A DNA stretch of 64,000 nt from NCBI RefSeq assembly GCF_000308515.1, contig NZ_BAFV01000013.1, forward strand, positions 186,001-250,000, written 5' to 3'. Positions 16,745 to 24,884 of the stretch are shown here, piece by piece; the first letter of the stretch is position 1; every line of letters starts with the position of its first letter. The translations under genes and the position numbers were made by a program. Source of the DNA: Nocardia carnea NBRC 14403. GTDB taxonomy: Bacteria; Actinomycetota; Actinomycetes; Mycobacteriales; Mycobacteriaceae. The notes under the pieces are model-generated. The model saw only the letters and a program-made list of their open reading frames with translations, made no database searches and was not told where the DNA came from.

Positions 16745-17425
16745 TCAAGAGAGCGCGGCCCGGGCTTCGTCGAGATGGGACTGCCAGGCGTCGCGATCCA
16801 CATGGTGGTAGCCGGAGGCTCCCGCGACGAAAGCGCTCGACACCACCATGTCCGGTTGCACGGTGGCCAGTGTGTCCAGCGCCGCGAACAGGCCGTCTTT
16901 ATCGCTGTAACCCGGGATGTATCCCACTCGCCAGCCCTCGCGATAGCGCAGCAGGGTATCGCCGGTGAACAAATAGCGGCGGCCGTCGTGGCCGGGGACC
17001 AGGTAGCAGGTGCTGCCCGGCGTATGGCCGGGGGTGGGAATCACTTCGACGCCCGCATCGTCCACACCTCGTTCGGATACCGCGATATCGATCGGTGCGT
17101 GGGCTCCGATTTCGGCGGCTTCGGCGGCCGGGGCGTACAGGCGGCTGCCGAAGCGCCCGGCCACGGCACGCAGCATCGGCCCGGCTTCGTCCTGGTGGCT
17201 CAGATACTGGCGGGCGACGCCACCGAGTTGTTCGAGCCGGTCGAAGTCCTGGTCACTACCGGGGGAATAGAAGAGGATGTTCGGTCCGGCGGGTGGGGTC
17301 CACAGGTAGGCGTGAGTTCGTGGCCCGCCGGGGACGACGAACTCGCGGGTTTCCCAGAGATCGGGCGTTAGCTGGTGCATTGTCGGTTCGGTGGGGCCGG
17401 TTTCCCGGATTGTTTCGGTGCGCAT
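16745..17425 (-). CDS. Metallo-beta-lactamase fold hydrolase
   Basis: 226 residues. The fold is shown by TPGHTPGSTCYLV and the metal-bridging FTGDTLL. The first metal motif, usually HxHxDH, is only partly kept as LSHQDEAG, as in some distant members, so it may bind a single metal or use other ligands. Substrate unknown. A second possible start is the Met before HQLTPDLW, 15 codons in. A palindrome at 17440-17459 lies just upstream and probably regulates it. Confidence 0.8.
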   Translation of the reverse strand: MRTETIRETGPTEPTMHQLTPDLWETREFVVPGGPRTHAYLWTPPAGPNILFYSPGSDQDFDRLEQLGGVARQYLSHQDEAGPMLRAVAGRFGSRLYAPAAEAAEIGAHAPIDIAVSERGVDDAGVEVIPTPGHTPGSTCYLVPGHDGRRYLFTGDTLLRYREGWRVGYIPGYSDKDGLFAALDTLATVQPDMVVSSAFVAGASGYHHVDRDAWQSHLDEARAALS

Positions 17426-17439
17426 GACCCGACGGTAAA

Positions 17440-17459
17440 ACCTGAATAATAGTTCAGGT
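17440..17459. promoter_or_regulatory. Inverted repeat, probable operator of the MBL-fold gene
   Basis: ACCTGAA (17440-17446) and TTCAGGT (17453-17459) are exact inverted repeats around TAATAG, 15 bp upstream of the first ATG of the MBL-fold gene. Such a 20-bp dyad fits a dimeric repressor of the MarR/HxlR/PadR kind. No adjacent regulator gene was found. Confidence 0.5.
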
Positions 17460-17492
17460 CAAGGCTTCGGTGCTGCGGTCTCCGGACGAAAT

Positions 17493-18623
17493 TCAGCGCG
17501 AGGTGATGAACGGAACCAGCTGTTCGTCGGGTGTCCAGGCGCCGTGATGGCCGACCATCGCCGATTCCAGCGGTTCGGATTCCGGCCGCACCAGCACGGC
17601 GCCGCCCTCGGCCACCGCCAGCAGGTCCCCGATACGGTGCGCGATCACGGGATCGGGCGGGGTACGGCCGAACCAGTGCTCGTCCAGTGCCTGCTCACGC
17701 GTTACGACATGTGCGTGGCCGGCCAGTTCGCCGGTCCATCGATCGAAAGTATCGGATAGTGCGGCCGGGTCGCGGAGGTAGATATGGCGTACGCGTGCCT
17801 CACCGGCGATCAACCGCACGCCGTCGTGCAGCCCGGGCCGGGTATCCAGGTCGATGACGGTATCGGCGTGGACCATTCCGTGGTCGCCGGTGATCAGCAG
17901 TGTGCAGGTATCCGGGAGATCGGTGAGCAGGTCGGCCGCGAAGGCGTCGATATCCCGCAGAACCGCGAGCGCCGCCGGGGATTCGGGACCGTGCAGATGA
18001 CCGTTGCCGTCCAGATCGGGGAAGTAGGCGTAGGCGAAACGCGAACCCGCACCGGAATGATCGGCGACCGCCCGGATTCCGGCGCGTACCTCGTCCAGTG
18101 TGGTCGCGGGGTGCAGGGTTCCGGCGGCCCGGAACGATGCGCGGGTGAGGCCGGAGGTTTGCTGATATCCGGGAATCACATAGTGCACCTCGACCCCGCG
18201 GGCGGCGAGATCCTCGAGCCTGCTGGTGCCCGGCTGAACCGTTTCGGGCGGATGCGTTTCGCGGGCGTCGTCGCCGGTCGCGCCGTCGAGCCGCCAGCGC
18301 AGTGAATTGAACAGCCGGATACCGTCCGGGCCGGGGACGGCGAAGCTGTAGCCGATGATGCCGTGCGTCGCGCACGGGGCGCCCAGGGCCAGGCTGGTGA
18401 GGCTGGTCGAGGTGGTCGCCGGGAAGCCGGCGGTGAGTGTGGTGGCGGTATGTGCCGCCAGCGTGGGGGCGAGGTCGCGGTGCCGGGCGAGTAGTTCCGC
18501 GCCCAGGCCGTCGATCAGCAGCACCACCACGTCGCGGTTGGGTGCGATTCCCAAGGGGTTGGGTTCGTCCGATCCGAACGAGGCGGCCACGGACGGCAGG
18601 ACATCGGCGAGTGAATACGGCAT
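17493..18623 (-). CDS. Alkaline phosphatase superfamily phosphodiesterase/nucleotide pyrophosphatase
   Basis: 376 residues of the type I phosphodiesterase family. VVVLLIDGLGAELL holds the first metal-binding Asp. FPATTSTSLTSLALG carries the Thr nucleophile region, followed by THGIIGY. FAYAYFPDLDGNGHLHGP and LLITGDHGMVHAD supply the later metal ligands. No signal peptide is seen, so it is probably cytoplasmic. It hydrolyses phosphodiester or nucleotide bonds by family; the substrate is unknown. Divergent from the MFS gene. Confidence 0.85.
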   Translation of the reverse strand: MPYSLADVLPSVAASFGSDEPNPLGIAPNRDVVVLLIDGLGAELLARHRDLAPTLAAHTATTLTAGFPATTSTSLTSLALGAPCATHGIIGYSFAVPGPDGIRLFNSLRWRLDGATGDDARETHPPETVQPGTSRLEDLAARGVEVHYVIPGYQQTSGLTRASFRAAGTLHPATTLDEVRAGIRAVADHSGAGSRFAYAYFPDLDGNGHLHGPESPAALAVLRDIDAFAADLLTDLPDTCTLLITGDHGMVHADTVIDLDTRPGLHDGVRLIAGEARVRHIYLRDPAALSDTFDRWTGELAGHAHVVTREQALDEHWFGRTPPDPVIAHRIGDLLAVAEGGAVLVRPESEPLESAMVGHHGAWTPDEQLVPFITSR

Positions 18624-18764
18624 CGCTTCATATCGTGCCGTATCCGCCGGTTTCGGGGTGGTCCGATCGACCGGGTGGTGGGGTGTCCGAATTGGTTAGA
18701 TTGCATCATGCATGTTATGTGTATTATGCACATCGACTGAACTTTTCTTGCGAGGAGCAAGCTC

Positions 18765-21251
18765 GTGACCAAAACCGAACCCGCTGTCCGCCCCGGGGCG
18801 GTACTTGCGGTGCTCGCCTTCGCTGGGATCGTGGCGTCACTGACGCAGACCCTGGTGATGCCGTTACTCGGGCAGCTGCCGGAGATCTTGAGCACCGACC
18901 CGTCGAACGCGACCTGGGTGGTGACCGCGAGCCTGCTGGCCAGCGCGGTGACGACTCCGGTCGCCGGCCGGCTGGGCGACCTCTACGGCAAACGCGTGGT
19001 CCTGGTGGGCTCGGTGGTTCCGCTCATCATCGGGTCGGTGCTGTGCGCCGTGTCCACGTCGCTGTGGCCGATGCTCGTCGGCCGCGCTCTGCAGGGGATG
19101 GCCGTGGGCCTGATCCCGGTCGGTATCGCCGCCCTGCGCGATCTGCTGCCGCCCGCCAAGCTCGGCTCGGGTATCGCGCTGATCAGCTCCTCCCTCGGTG
19201 TCGGTGGTGCGCTCGGTCTGCCGCTGGCCGCGGCGGTCGTCGAATACAGCAGCTGGCAGTACCTGTTCTGGGGTATCGCCGTACTCGGCGCGATCGCGGG
19301 CCTGCTGATCTTCCTGGTGGTACCGGCGACCCCGCCGCGTGCCGAACGCGGCCGCTTCGATGTGCTGGGCGCACTCGGTCTCGGCGCCGCTCTGGTCTGC
19401 CTCCTGCTCGCCGTCTCCAAGGGGGCGACCTGGGGCTGGACGAGCGTCACCACCATCTCGCTGTTCATCGCCGCGGTGGTAGTGCTGCTGCTGTGGGGTC
19501 TGTGGGAACTGCGCTCGCGTGATCCGCTGGTCGATCTGCGGGTGACCGCGCGCCCGCGGGTGCTGCTGACCAATGCCGCCTCGATCGTCATCGGCATGGC
19601 CATGTTCGCGCAGGCGCTGATCTTCCCGCAGCTGCTGCAGCTGCCGGAAGCCACCGGCTACGGCCTGGGGCAGTCGATGGTCGCGATGGGCCTGTGGATG
19701 GCGCCCGGTGGTCTGACCATGATGCTCACCTCGCCGCTGAGCGCGAAGCTGTCCGCGATCGCCGGCCCGAAGATCACCTTGATTCTCGGCTCGGTCATCA
19801 TCGCCATCGGGTACGGGTCGTCGGTCCTGATGATGGGCGAGGCGTGGGGGTTGATGCTCGGCGGCATCATCATCAGCTTCGGTGTCGGTTTCGCCTACGG
19901 TGCGATGCCCGCGCTGATCATGAGCTCGGTGCCGATCACCGAGACCTCGGCCGCGAACAGCTTCAACACGCTGATGCGTTCGATCGGTACCTCGGTGGCC
20001 TCGGCCGCCGTCGGCGCGGTCCTCGCGCAGATGAGCGTCAGTTTCGCCGGCGGGGCCAGCGTCCCGACCGAGGACGGTTTCCGGGTCGGCATCCTGATCG
20101 GCTGCGGTGTCGCCGTGGCGGCCGCATTGGTCGCGCTGACCATTCCGACGGCCAAACGCGCGGCCGCGGCGGCTGTCGCCGGCGCCCGGCCCGACGAAGC
20201 GAGGGCCGAAGCGCATGCGGTGGCCGAAGCCGTCCCGGCGGCGCCCGCGGGGCTCTCGGCGGAAGCCGAGCAGGTGGTCGACGATGTGGCGGCGAAGGCG
20301 GTCACCGAGGACATCGCTGTCACGCCGAGCCCGCGGCACGCAGCACCCGAGACACCGGCCGTCGCGCCGGCGCAACGCAACGGTGCGAGCGAACCGTCCC
20401 CGCAGCCGACCGGCAATGGTTCGGTGCTGTTCGGCCGGGTGTCCGATACCCGCGGCGGCGCGGTATCCGGCGCGACACTCACCTTGATCTCGCCCGCCGG
20501 GCAGCAACTGGGCCGGGCCCGGTCGGGACCGGACGGGTTCTACGAACTGGCTGCGCCGGCGCCGGGGTCGTATGTACTGATCGCCTCCGCGGAGGGGCGG
20601 CGGCCGGATGCATCGACCGCGGTTCTCGGCAGCAACCCCGTGTCCTACGATGTCACGCTCAGTGCGCTGACCGGTCTCGAAGGCGTGGTCCTGCGTACCG
20701 GTGACGGCACCCCGGTCTCCGCCGCGATGATCACCGCCCTGGACCTGCGGGGTGAGGTCATGGCGGCAGGCGAATCCGATCACACCGGACGGTTCGAGCT
20801 CACCGGACTGCCGGAGGGCGAGTTCACCATCGCGGTGAGCGCGTTCGGCTACCATCCGGCCGCCGTATCTGCCCAGGTGACCGGCCGGGACACCGCCCGC
20901 CTGGAGGTACTGCTGCGACCCGGCGTGCGAGTCGCGGGTGTCGTCAACGGTGGCGGGCGTCCACTGGCCGGTGCGCTGGTCACCCTGACCGATTCGCTGG
21001 GCAATGTGCTCGAGAGCCGGACCACGGACGCGGACGGTTCCTATACCTTCGGCAATCTCGCCGAAGGTAGCTACACCGTGGTCGCCAGCGGCTACGCGCC
21101 GGCCAGTGCGCAGGTGCGAGTGGGCGAACACGATGTCGAGGGCTTCGATATGGAACTGCGCGCAGCCGCCGCCGACGAACCTGCCGAGCCGGTCGAGCCC
21201 GAAACCGGGCAGTTCGACGATCTGCCGGAGGTGCACAAGAGCTCCTGGTGA
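18765..21251 (+). CDS. MFS transporter with C-terminal Ig-like repeats and an rpsN-like tail
   Basis: 828 residues. Residues 1-470 form a DHA2-like major facilitator with about 14 helices; GRLGDLYGKR is the loop 2-3 motif. A linker of about 80 residues follows, rich in Ala and Glu then Pro. Next come three beta-sandwich repeats of the carboxypeptidase-regulatory/CNA-B kind at about 552-630, 633-715 and 716-800, each with a DGFYEL, TGRFELTGLP or DGSYTFGNL signature. The protein ends DLPEVHKSSW, nearly identical to the end of ribosomal protein S14. GTG 18765 follows GAGGAG. Drug or metabolite export is likely from the family; the role of the Ig repeats on a transporter is unknown. Confidence 0.88.
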   Translation: MTKTEPAVRPGAVLAVLAFAGIVASLTQTLVMPLLGQLPEILSTDPSNATWVVTASLLASAVTTPVAGRLGDLYGKRVVLVGSVVPLIIGSVLCAVSTSLWPMLVGRALQGMAVGLIPVGIAALRDLLPPAKLGSGIALISSSLGVGGALGLPLAAAVVEYSSWQYLFWGIAVLGAIAGLLIFLVVPATPPRAERGRFDVLGALGLGAALVCLLLAVSKGATWGWTSVTTISLFIAAVVVLLLWGLWELRSRDPLVDLRVTARPRVLLTNAASIVIGMAMFAQALIFPQLLQLPEATGYGLGQSMVAMGLWMAPGGLTMMLTSPLSAKLSAIAGPKITLILGSVIIAIGYGSSVLMMGEAWGLMLGGIIISFGVGFAYGAMPALIMSSVPITETSAANSFNTLMRSIGTSVASAAVGAVLAQMSVSFAGGASVPTEDGFRVGILIGCGVAVAAALVALTIPTAKRAAAAAVAGARPDEARAEAHAVAEAVPAAPAGLSAEAEQVVDDVAAKAVTEDIAVTPSPRHAAPETPAVAPAQRNGASEPSPQPTGNGSVLFGRVSDTRGGAVSGATLTLISPAGQQLGRARSGPDGFYELAAPAPGSYVLIASAEGRRPDASTAVLGSNPVSYDVTLSALTGLEGVVLRTGDGTPVSAAMITALDLRGEVMAAGESDHTGRFELTGLPEGEFTIAVSAFGYHPAAVSAQVTGRDTARLEVLLRPGVRVAGVVNGGGRPLAGALVTLTDSLGNVLESRTTDADGSYTFGNLAEGSYTVVASGYAPASAQVRVGEHDVEGFDMELRAAAADEPAEPVEPETGQFDDLPEVHKSSW

Positions 21252-21253
21252 GC
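21219..21253 (+). repeat. Direct repeat, right copy (3' end of MFS gene)
   Basis: Matches 11523-11557 at 32 of 35 positions and is identical over 21231-21253. It forms the in-frame end of the MFS gene. The two copies lie 9,696 bp apart and each is soon followed by a strong terminator. Confidence 0.85.
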
Positions 21254-21273
21254 CGCCTGTGCCGAGAGTGCGC

Positions 21274-21311
21274 CAGGGCCCCTGAAGCAAACAACCGCTT
21301 CAGGGGCCCTG
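21274..21311. terminator. Strong terminator after MFS gene
   Basis: CAGGGCCCCTGAAGC (21274-21288) pairs perfectly with GCTTCAGGGGCCCTG (21297-21311), a 15-bp stem with an 8-base loop. It separates the MFS gene from the convergent coiled-coil gene. Confidence 0.88.
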
Positions 21312-21327
21312 TTGCGTGAGAATCCGG

Positions 21328-21714
21328 CTAGCTGTCGCCGCCCTTGTCATCGTCGGCTCGGCTGATCAGGTCAACGATCTGCTGCTGTCCCGCCGCCAGT
21401 ATGTCGAACTTGCTACGTATTTCCAGGGTCAACGTGTCCACCCTGCCGTTCAGCTGCCCGAGTTCGCCCCGGATCTCGCTGATATCGCCGCGGATATCGG
21501 CGATATCAGCCCGTGTCGCGTTGTGCAGGCGCATGTTCTGTTCGCGGAACTCGCGTAGTTCGATCCGCAATTCCGAGGTATCGCGGTCCGCCCCGCCCGC
21601 AAGGACGCGCGCCGCGGCGGCATCTTTCTCGCTGCGCTGCAACCGATGCTTGAGATCTCCCACCTCACCTTCGAGGGCGGTGACCCGCTCCTCGAGGTTC
21701 CCCTTCTCTGTCAT
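21328..21714 (-). CDS. Small coiled-coil protein, unknown function
   Basis: 128 residues without cysteine or hydrophobic segments. Heptad patterns run through most of the length: LEERVTALEGEVGDLKHRLQ near the start and ADIRGDISEIRGELGQLNGRV in the second half, so a long dimeric coiled coil is likely. No named family recognised. It points away from rpsH and shares the intergenic region with the rpsH promoter. Confidence 0.7.
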   Translation of the reverse strand: MTEKGNLEERVTALEGEVGDLKHRLQRSEKDAAAARVLAGGADRDTSELRIELREFREQNMRLHNATRADIADIRGDISEIRGELGQLNGRVDTLTLEIRSKFDILAAGQQQIVDLISRADDDKGGDS

Positions 21715-21781
21715 AATGGCCAGAGTACCTGGTCAGGATGCCATTCTTGGACCCTGATTTTGTCGTATTCGAGCCAGCTCC

Positions 21782-21799
21782 TACACTAGACCGGTTGCC
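21782..21799 (+). promoter_or_regulatory. Promoter -10 and start region of rpsH operon
   Basis: TACACT (21782-21787), one base, then GACCGGTTGCC (21789-21799). The last eleven bases are identical to those after the rplN -10. TTGTCG lies 16 bp upstream as a possible -35. The leader to rpsH would be about 180 nt. Confidence 0.55.
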
Positions 21800-21969
21800 A
21801 GGGCACATCTGTGTCCGTGGGCGGCCCCGCGTGGGCCCCCGGGCGATACGAACTCATCCGGCGGTGATTGCCGTCCGGACCAGCCGAATTGCTGTAGGCC
21901 CACGGCCTGCGCCCGCGTGGCGCGGGTGTTGTATGGGAACCGCAGCGAGAAAGGTGTCGAGGTCGAACT

Positions 21970-22368
21970 ATGACCATGACCGATCCGATCGCAGACTTCC
22001 TCACACGTCTGCGCAACGCCAACTCGGCGTACCACGATGAGGTGAAGGCTCCGCATTCGAAGCTCAAGGCGAATATCGCCGAGATCTTGAAGCGTGAGGG
22101 CTATATCGCCGATTACCGCACCGAGGACGCGACCGTGGGCAAGGCCCTCGTTGTCGACCTCAAGTACGGCCCCAGCCGGGAGCGCAGCCTGCAGGGTCTG
22201 CGCCGCGTCTCGAAGCCGGGTCTGCGCGTGTACGCGAAATCCACCAACCTGCCCAAGGTCCTGGGCGGCCTCGGCGTGGCGATCATCTCCACGTCGACCG
22301 GTCTGCTCACCGACCGTCAGGCGGCTCAGCAGGGAGTAGGCGGGGAAGTCCTCGCCTACGTCTGGTAA
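21970..22368 (+). CDS. rpsH: 30S ribosomal protein S8
   Basis: 132 residues, full length. [14 protein letters not shown] at the start, [16 protein letters not shown] segment and the C-terminal [13 protein letters not shown] are characteristic. S8 binds 16S rRNA helix 21 and in many bacteria represses the spc operon. Two ATG codons two apart (21970, 21976) could both serve. It heads the second half of the split operon. Confidence 0.97.
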   Translation: MTMTDPIADFLTRLRNANSAYHDEVKAPHSKLKANIAEILKREGYIADYRTEDATVGKALVVDLKYGPSRERSLQGLRRVSKPGLRVYAKSTNLPKVLGGLGVAIISTSTGLLTDRQAAQQGVGGEVLAYVW

Positions 22369-22381
22369 GGGAGGTACGGAC

Positions 22382-22918
22382 ATGTCGCGTATCGGCAAAG
22401 ATCCCGTCGTGATTCCCTCGGGTGTCGAGGTGACCATCAACGGCCAGGACGTCGCCGTGAAGGGCCCGAAGGGTCAGCTCGCGCTGACCATTTCCGAGCC
22501 GATCACCGTCGCGCAGGAAGACGGCCGCCTGGTGGTTTCCCGCCCGGACGACGAGCGGCGCAACCGTTCGCTGCACGGCCTGACCCGCACCCTGATCGAC
22601 AATATGGTCACCGGTGTCACCAAGGGCTACGAGAAGAAGATGGAAATCTTCGGCGTCGGCTACCGTGTGCAGCAGAAGGGCAGCAACCTCGAGTTCGCCC
22701 TCGGCTACAGCCATCCGGTGCCGATCGAGGCGCCCGACGGCATCACCTTCGCGGTGGAATCGCCCACCAAATTCTCCGTATCCGGGATCGACAAGCAGAA
22801 GGTCGGCCAGATTTCGGCGGTTATCCACGGCCTGCGCAAGCCCGACCCGTACAAGGGCAAGGGCATCCGCTACGCCGGCGAGGTCGTTCGCCGCAAGGTC
22901 GGAAAGACGGGTAAGTGA
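22382..22918 (+). CDS. rplF: 50S ribosomal protein L6
   Basis: 178 residues. [17 protein letters not shown] opens the protein, and the C-terminal [20 protein letters not shown] is the L6 signature. L6 lies near the GTPase centre of the 50S subunit. Thirteen bases separate it from rpsH, and GGGAGG precedes its ATG. Confidence 0.97.
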   Translation: MSRIGKDPVVIPSGVEVTINGQDVAVKGPKGQLALTISEPITVAQEDGRLVVSRPDDERRNRSLHGLTRTLIDNMVTGVTKGYEKKMEIFGVGYRVQQKGSNLEFALGYSHPVPIEAPDGITFAVESPTKFSVSGIDKQKVGQISAVIHGLRKPDPYKGKGIRYAGEVVRRKVGKTGK

Positions 22919-22920
22919 TC

Positions 22921-23328
22921 ATGGCGCAAACCGAGAACCAGAAGTCCAAGCGCATTCCGCTGGGCAAGGATGCTTCGACCCGCCGTCGGCTGTCCAAGAC
23001 GCGGCGTCACTTCCGCCTGCGCAAGAAGATCGAGGGCACCAGCGTTCGGCCGCGGCTGATCGTGCACCGCTCCTCGCGGCATCTGCATGTGCAGCTCATC
23101 GACGATTCGGCCGGTCGCACCCTGGCCTCGGCCTCGACTATCGAAGCCGATGTGCGGGCGCTGGACGGCGACAAGACCGCCAAGGGCAAGAAGGTCGGCG
23201 AACTGATCGCCGAGCGTGCCAAGGCCGCCGGTGTGGAGGCCGTGGTGTTCGACCGTGGCGGCCACGACTACCACGGCCGGATCGCGGCGCTCGCCGACGC
23301 CGCCCGGGAAGGCGGGTTGAAGTTCTGA
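22921..23328 (+). CDS. rplR: 50S ribosomal protein L18
   Basis: 135 residues, basic N-terminus then [17 protein letters not shown] and the C-terminal [20 protein letters not shown]18 binds 5S rRNA together with L5. ATG 22921 lies two bases after the rplF stop; a GTG at 22915 in the same frame is less likely. Confidence 0.96.
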   Translation: MAQTENQKSKRIPLGKDASTRRRLSKTRRHFRLRKKIEGTSVRPRLIVHRSSRHLHVQLIDDSAGRTLASASTIEADVRALDGDKTAKGKKVGELIAERAKAAGVEAVVFDRGGHDYHGRIAALADAAREGGLKF

Positions 23329-23374
23329 TGATCAACACCACTGCACTTACCAGCGTGAACGGAAGGAACGTCTG

Positions 23375-24019
23375 ATGCCGGGACGTCAACGGCGTGACGG
23401 CGGAAACGGACCCGCCGGACAGAACCCCAACGCCCCCGAGGGCGGCCGCGACAACCGTCGTGGCGGCGGCGACCGCCGCGGCGATCGTCGTAACGATCCC
23501 GCCGAGAAGAACCAGCTCGAGCGCGTCGTAGCGATCAACCGTGTCTCCAAGGTCGTCAAGGGTGGCCGGCGCTTCAGCTTCACCGCCCTGGTCATCGTGG
23601 GCGACGGCAACGGCCTGGTCGGTGTCGGCTACGGCAAGGCCAAGGAAGTTCCCGCGGCCATCCAGAAGGGTGTCGAGGAAGCGCGTAAGGGCTTCTTCCG
23701 CGTCCCGATGATCGGCTCCACCATCACCCACCCGGTGCAGGGCGAAGCGGCGGCCGGTGTCGTCATGCTGCGTCCGGCCTCCCCGGGTACCGGTGTGATC
23801 GCCGGTGGCGCCGCGCGTGCCGTACTGGAATGCGCGGGCATCCACGACATCCTGGCCAAGTCGCTCGGTAGCGACAACGCGATCAACGTCGTCCACGCGA
23901 CCGTCGCCGCACTCAAGATGCTGCAGCGGCCGGAAGAGGTCGCGGCGCGCCGCGGTCTGCCGATCGAGGACGTCGCTCCCGCGGGCATGCTGCGTGCCCG
24001 TGCCGGACAAGGAGTCTGA
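23375..24019 (+). CDS. rpsE: 30S ribosomal protein S5
   Basis: 214 residues. The core has [20 protein letters not shown], the double-stranded-RNA-binding fold and the glycine-rich loop. A long N-terminal extension of about 45 residues, rich in Gly, Arg, Asn and Asp, is usual in mycolic-acid actinobacteria. S5 contributes to translational accuracy. The gene is 46 bases behind rplR with GGAAGGA upstream. Confidence 0.97.
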   Translation: MPGRQRRDGGNGPAGQNPNAPEGGRDNRRGGGDRRGDRRNDPAEKNQLERVVAINRVSKVVKGGRRFSFTALVIVGDGNGLVGVGYGKAKEVPAAIQKGVEEARKGFFRVPMIGSTITHPVQGEAAAGVVMLRPASPGTGVIAGGAARAVLECAGIHDILAKSLGSDNAINVVHATVAALKMLQRPEEVAARRGLPIEDVAPAGMLRARAGQGV

Positions 24020-24020
24020 T

Positions 24021-24200
24021 ATGGCAGATCTCAAGGTGACCCAGATCAAGAGCTCGATCGGCGCCAAGCAGAATCAGCGGGAAAGCCTGCGGACCCTCGG
24101 TCTGCGGGGTATCCGTAAGACGGTGATCCGGGAGGACAACCCGCAGAACCGTGGTCTGATCAATGTCGTGCGCCACCTCGTAACTGTTGAGGAGGTCTGA
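24021..24200 (+). CDS. rpmD: 50S ribosomal protein L30
   Basis: 59 residues, complete: [14 protein letters not shown] at the start and [18 protein letters not shown] in the middle are typical of L30. ATG 24021 lies one base after the rpsE stop; the longer open frame upstream overlaps rpsE and is not used. The rplO ribosome site GAGGAGG lies within its last codons. Confidence 0.97.
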   Translation: MADLKVTQIKSSIGAKQNQRESLRTLGLRGIRKTVIREDNPQNRGLINVVRHLVTVEEV

Positions 24201-24201
24201 C

Positions 24202-24645
24202 ATGACCATCAAATTGCATCATCTGCGCCCGGCCCCGGGCTCCAAGACCGATAAGACCCGGGTGGGTCGCGGTGAGGGCTCCAAGGGCAAGACCGCCGGC
24301 CGCGGTACCAAGGGCACCAAGGCACGGAAGAACGTGCCCGCCGCATTCGAGGGCGGGCAGATGCCGCTTCAGATGCGGTTGCCGAAGCTGCGCGGCTTCA
24401 CCAACCCGTTCCGGGTGGAGTACCAGGTAGTGAACGTGGGCACCATTGCCGAGCTGTTCCCCGAGGGCGGCACCATCGGTAAGGACGAGCTGGTCGCCAA
24501 GGGCGCGGTGCGCAAGAACCAGCTGGTGAAGGTGCTCGGCGAGGGAGAGATCTCCGTCGCCGTGCAGGTCAGTGCGGACAAGTTCTCCGGCTCCGCCAAG
24601 GAGAAGATTTCCGCCGCCGGTGGTACCGCCACCGAACTGGGCTGA
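24202..24645 (+). CDS. rplO: 50S ribosomal protein L15
   Basis: 147 residues: [15 protein letters not shown], then the glycine/lysine-rich [19 protein letters not shown], and [17 protein letters not shown]15 is a late-assembly 50S protein. ATG 24202 overlaps the context of the rpmD stop and follows GAGGAGG. Last gene of this ribosomal run. Confidence 0.97.
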   Translation: MTIKLHHLRPAPGSKTDKTRVGRGEGSKGKTAGRGTKGTKARKNVPAAFEGGQMPLQMRLPKLRGFTNPFRVEYQVVNVGTIAELFPEGGTIGKDELVAKGAVRKNQLVKVLGEGEISVAVQVSADKFSGSAKEKISAAGGTATELG

Positions 24646-24662
24646 CGTACGCCATACGTCGA

Positions 24663-24731
24663 TCGACATGGTCGGGTCAAGCGCGGAAGCGGTAGCGCAG
24701 CGTAACCACGCAGCGCTCCCGACCATGTCGA
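24663..24731. repeat. Perfect 14-bp inverted repeat between rplO and secY
   Basis: TCGACATGGTCGGG (24663-24676) and CCCGACCATGTCGA (24718-24731) are exact reverse complements 41 bases apart. In RNA they would form a long stem carrying a GC-rich loop. Its position between rplO and secY suggests control of read-through or mRNA stability. Confidence 0.7.
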
Positions 24732-24743
24732 AAGGCACAGCGC

Positions 24744-24771
24744 CGCCGGACGAGTGCAGGCTCGTCCGGCG
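24744..24771. terminator. Hairpin, probable terminator or attenuator before secY
   Basis: CGCCGGACGAG (24744-24754) pairs perfectly with CTCGTCCGGCG (24761-24771) over the loop TGCAGG. No T run follows, so termination may be partial. It stands just after the larger inverted repeat and 113 bp before secY. Confidence 0.6.
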
Positions 24772-24884
24772 TCACTGTTAGAGTTCAAGTGGTTCTGCCA
24801 AGACCCGTCATGGGTTCGGCGATTTCCGAGTCGGGACACGCTGAAATTTCCATGGCCTGACCATGTCGTTCGCCAGGAGGATCT

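Noticed and set aside
18709..18730. TGCAT...ATGCA dyad upstream of the MFS gene
   Set aside because: Only 5-bp arms with a 12-bp spacer in AT-rich DNA; too weak to call an operator.
18437..19522. Plus-strand frame overlapping the start of the MFS gene
   Set aside because: Arg/Gly-rich shadow of the MFS gene in another phase.
11558..21218. Integrative element with integrase between the rpsN-end repeats
   Set aside because: The repeat is real, but no integrase, transposase or excisionase gene is seen inside, so an active element is not claimed.
18864..21290. 808-residue minus-strand frame opposite the MFS gene
   Set aside because: Composition of a shadow frame (His, Arg, Asp, Gln rich) without domains; the sense gene is clear.
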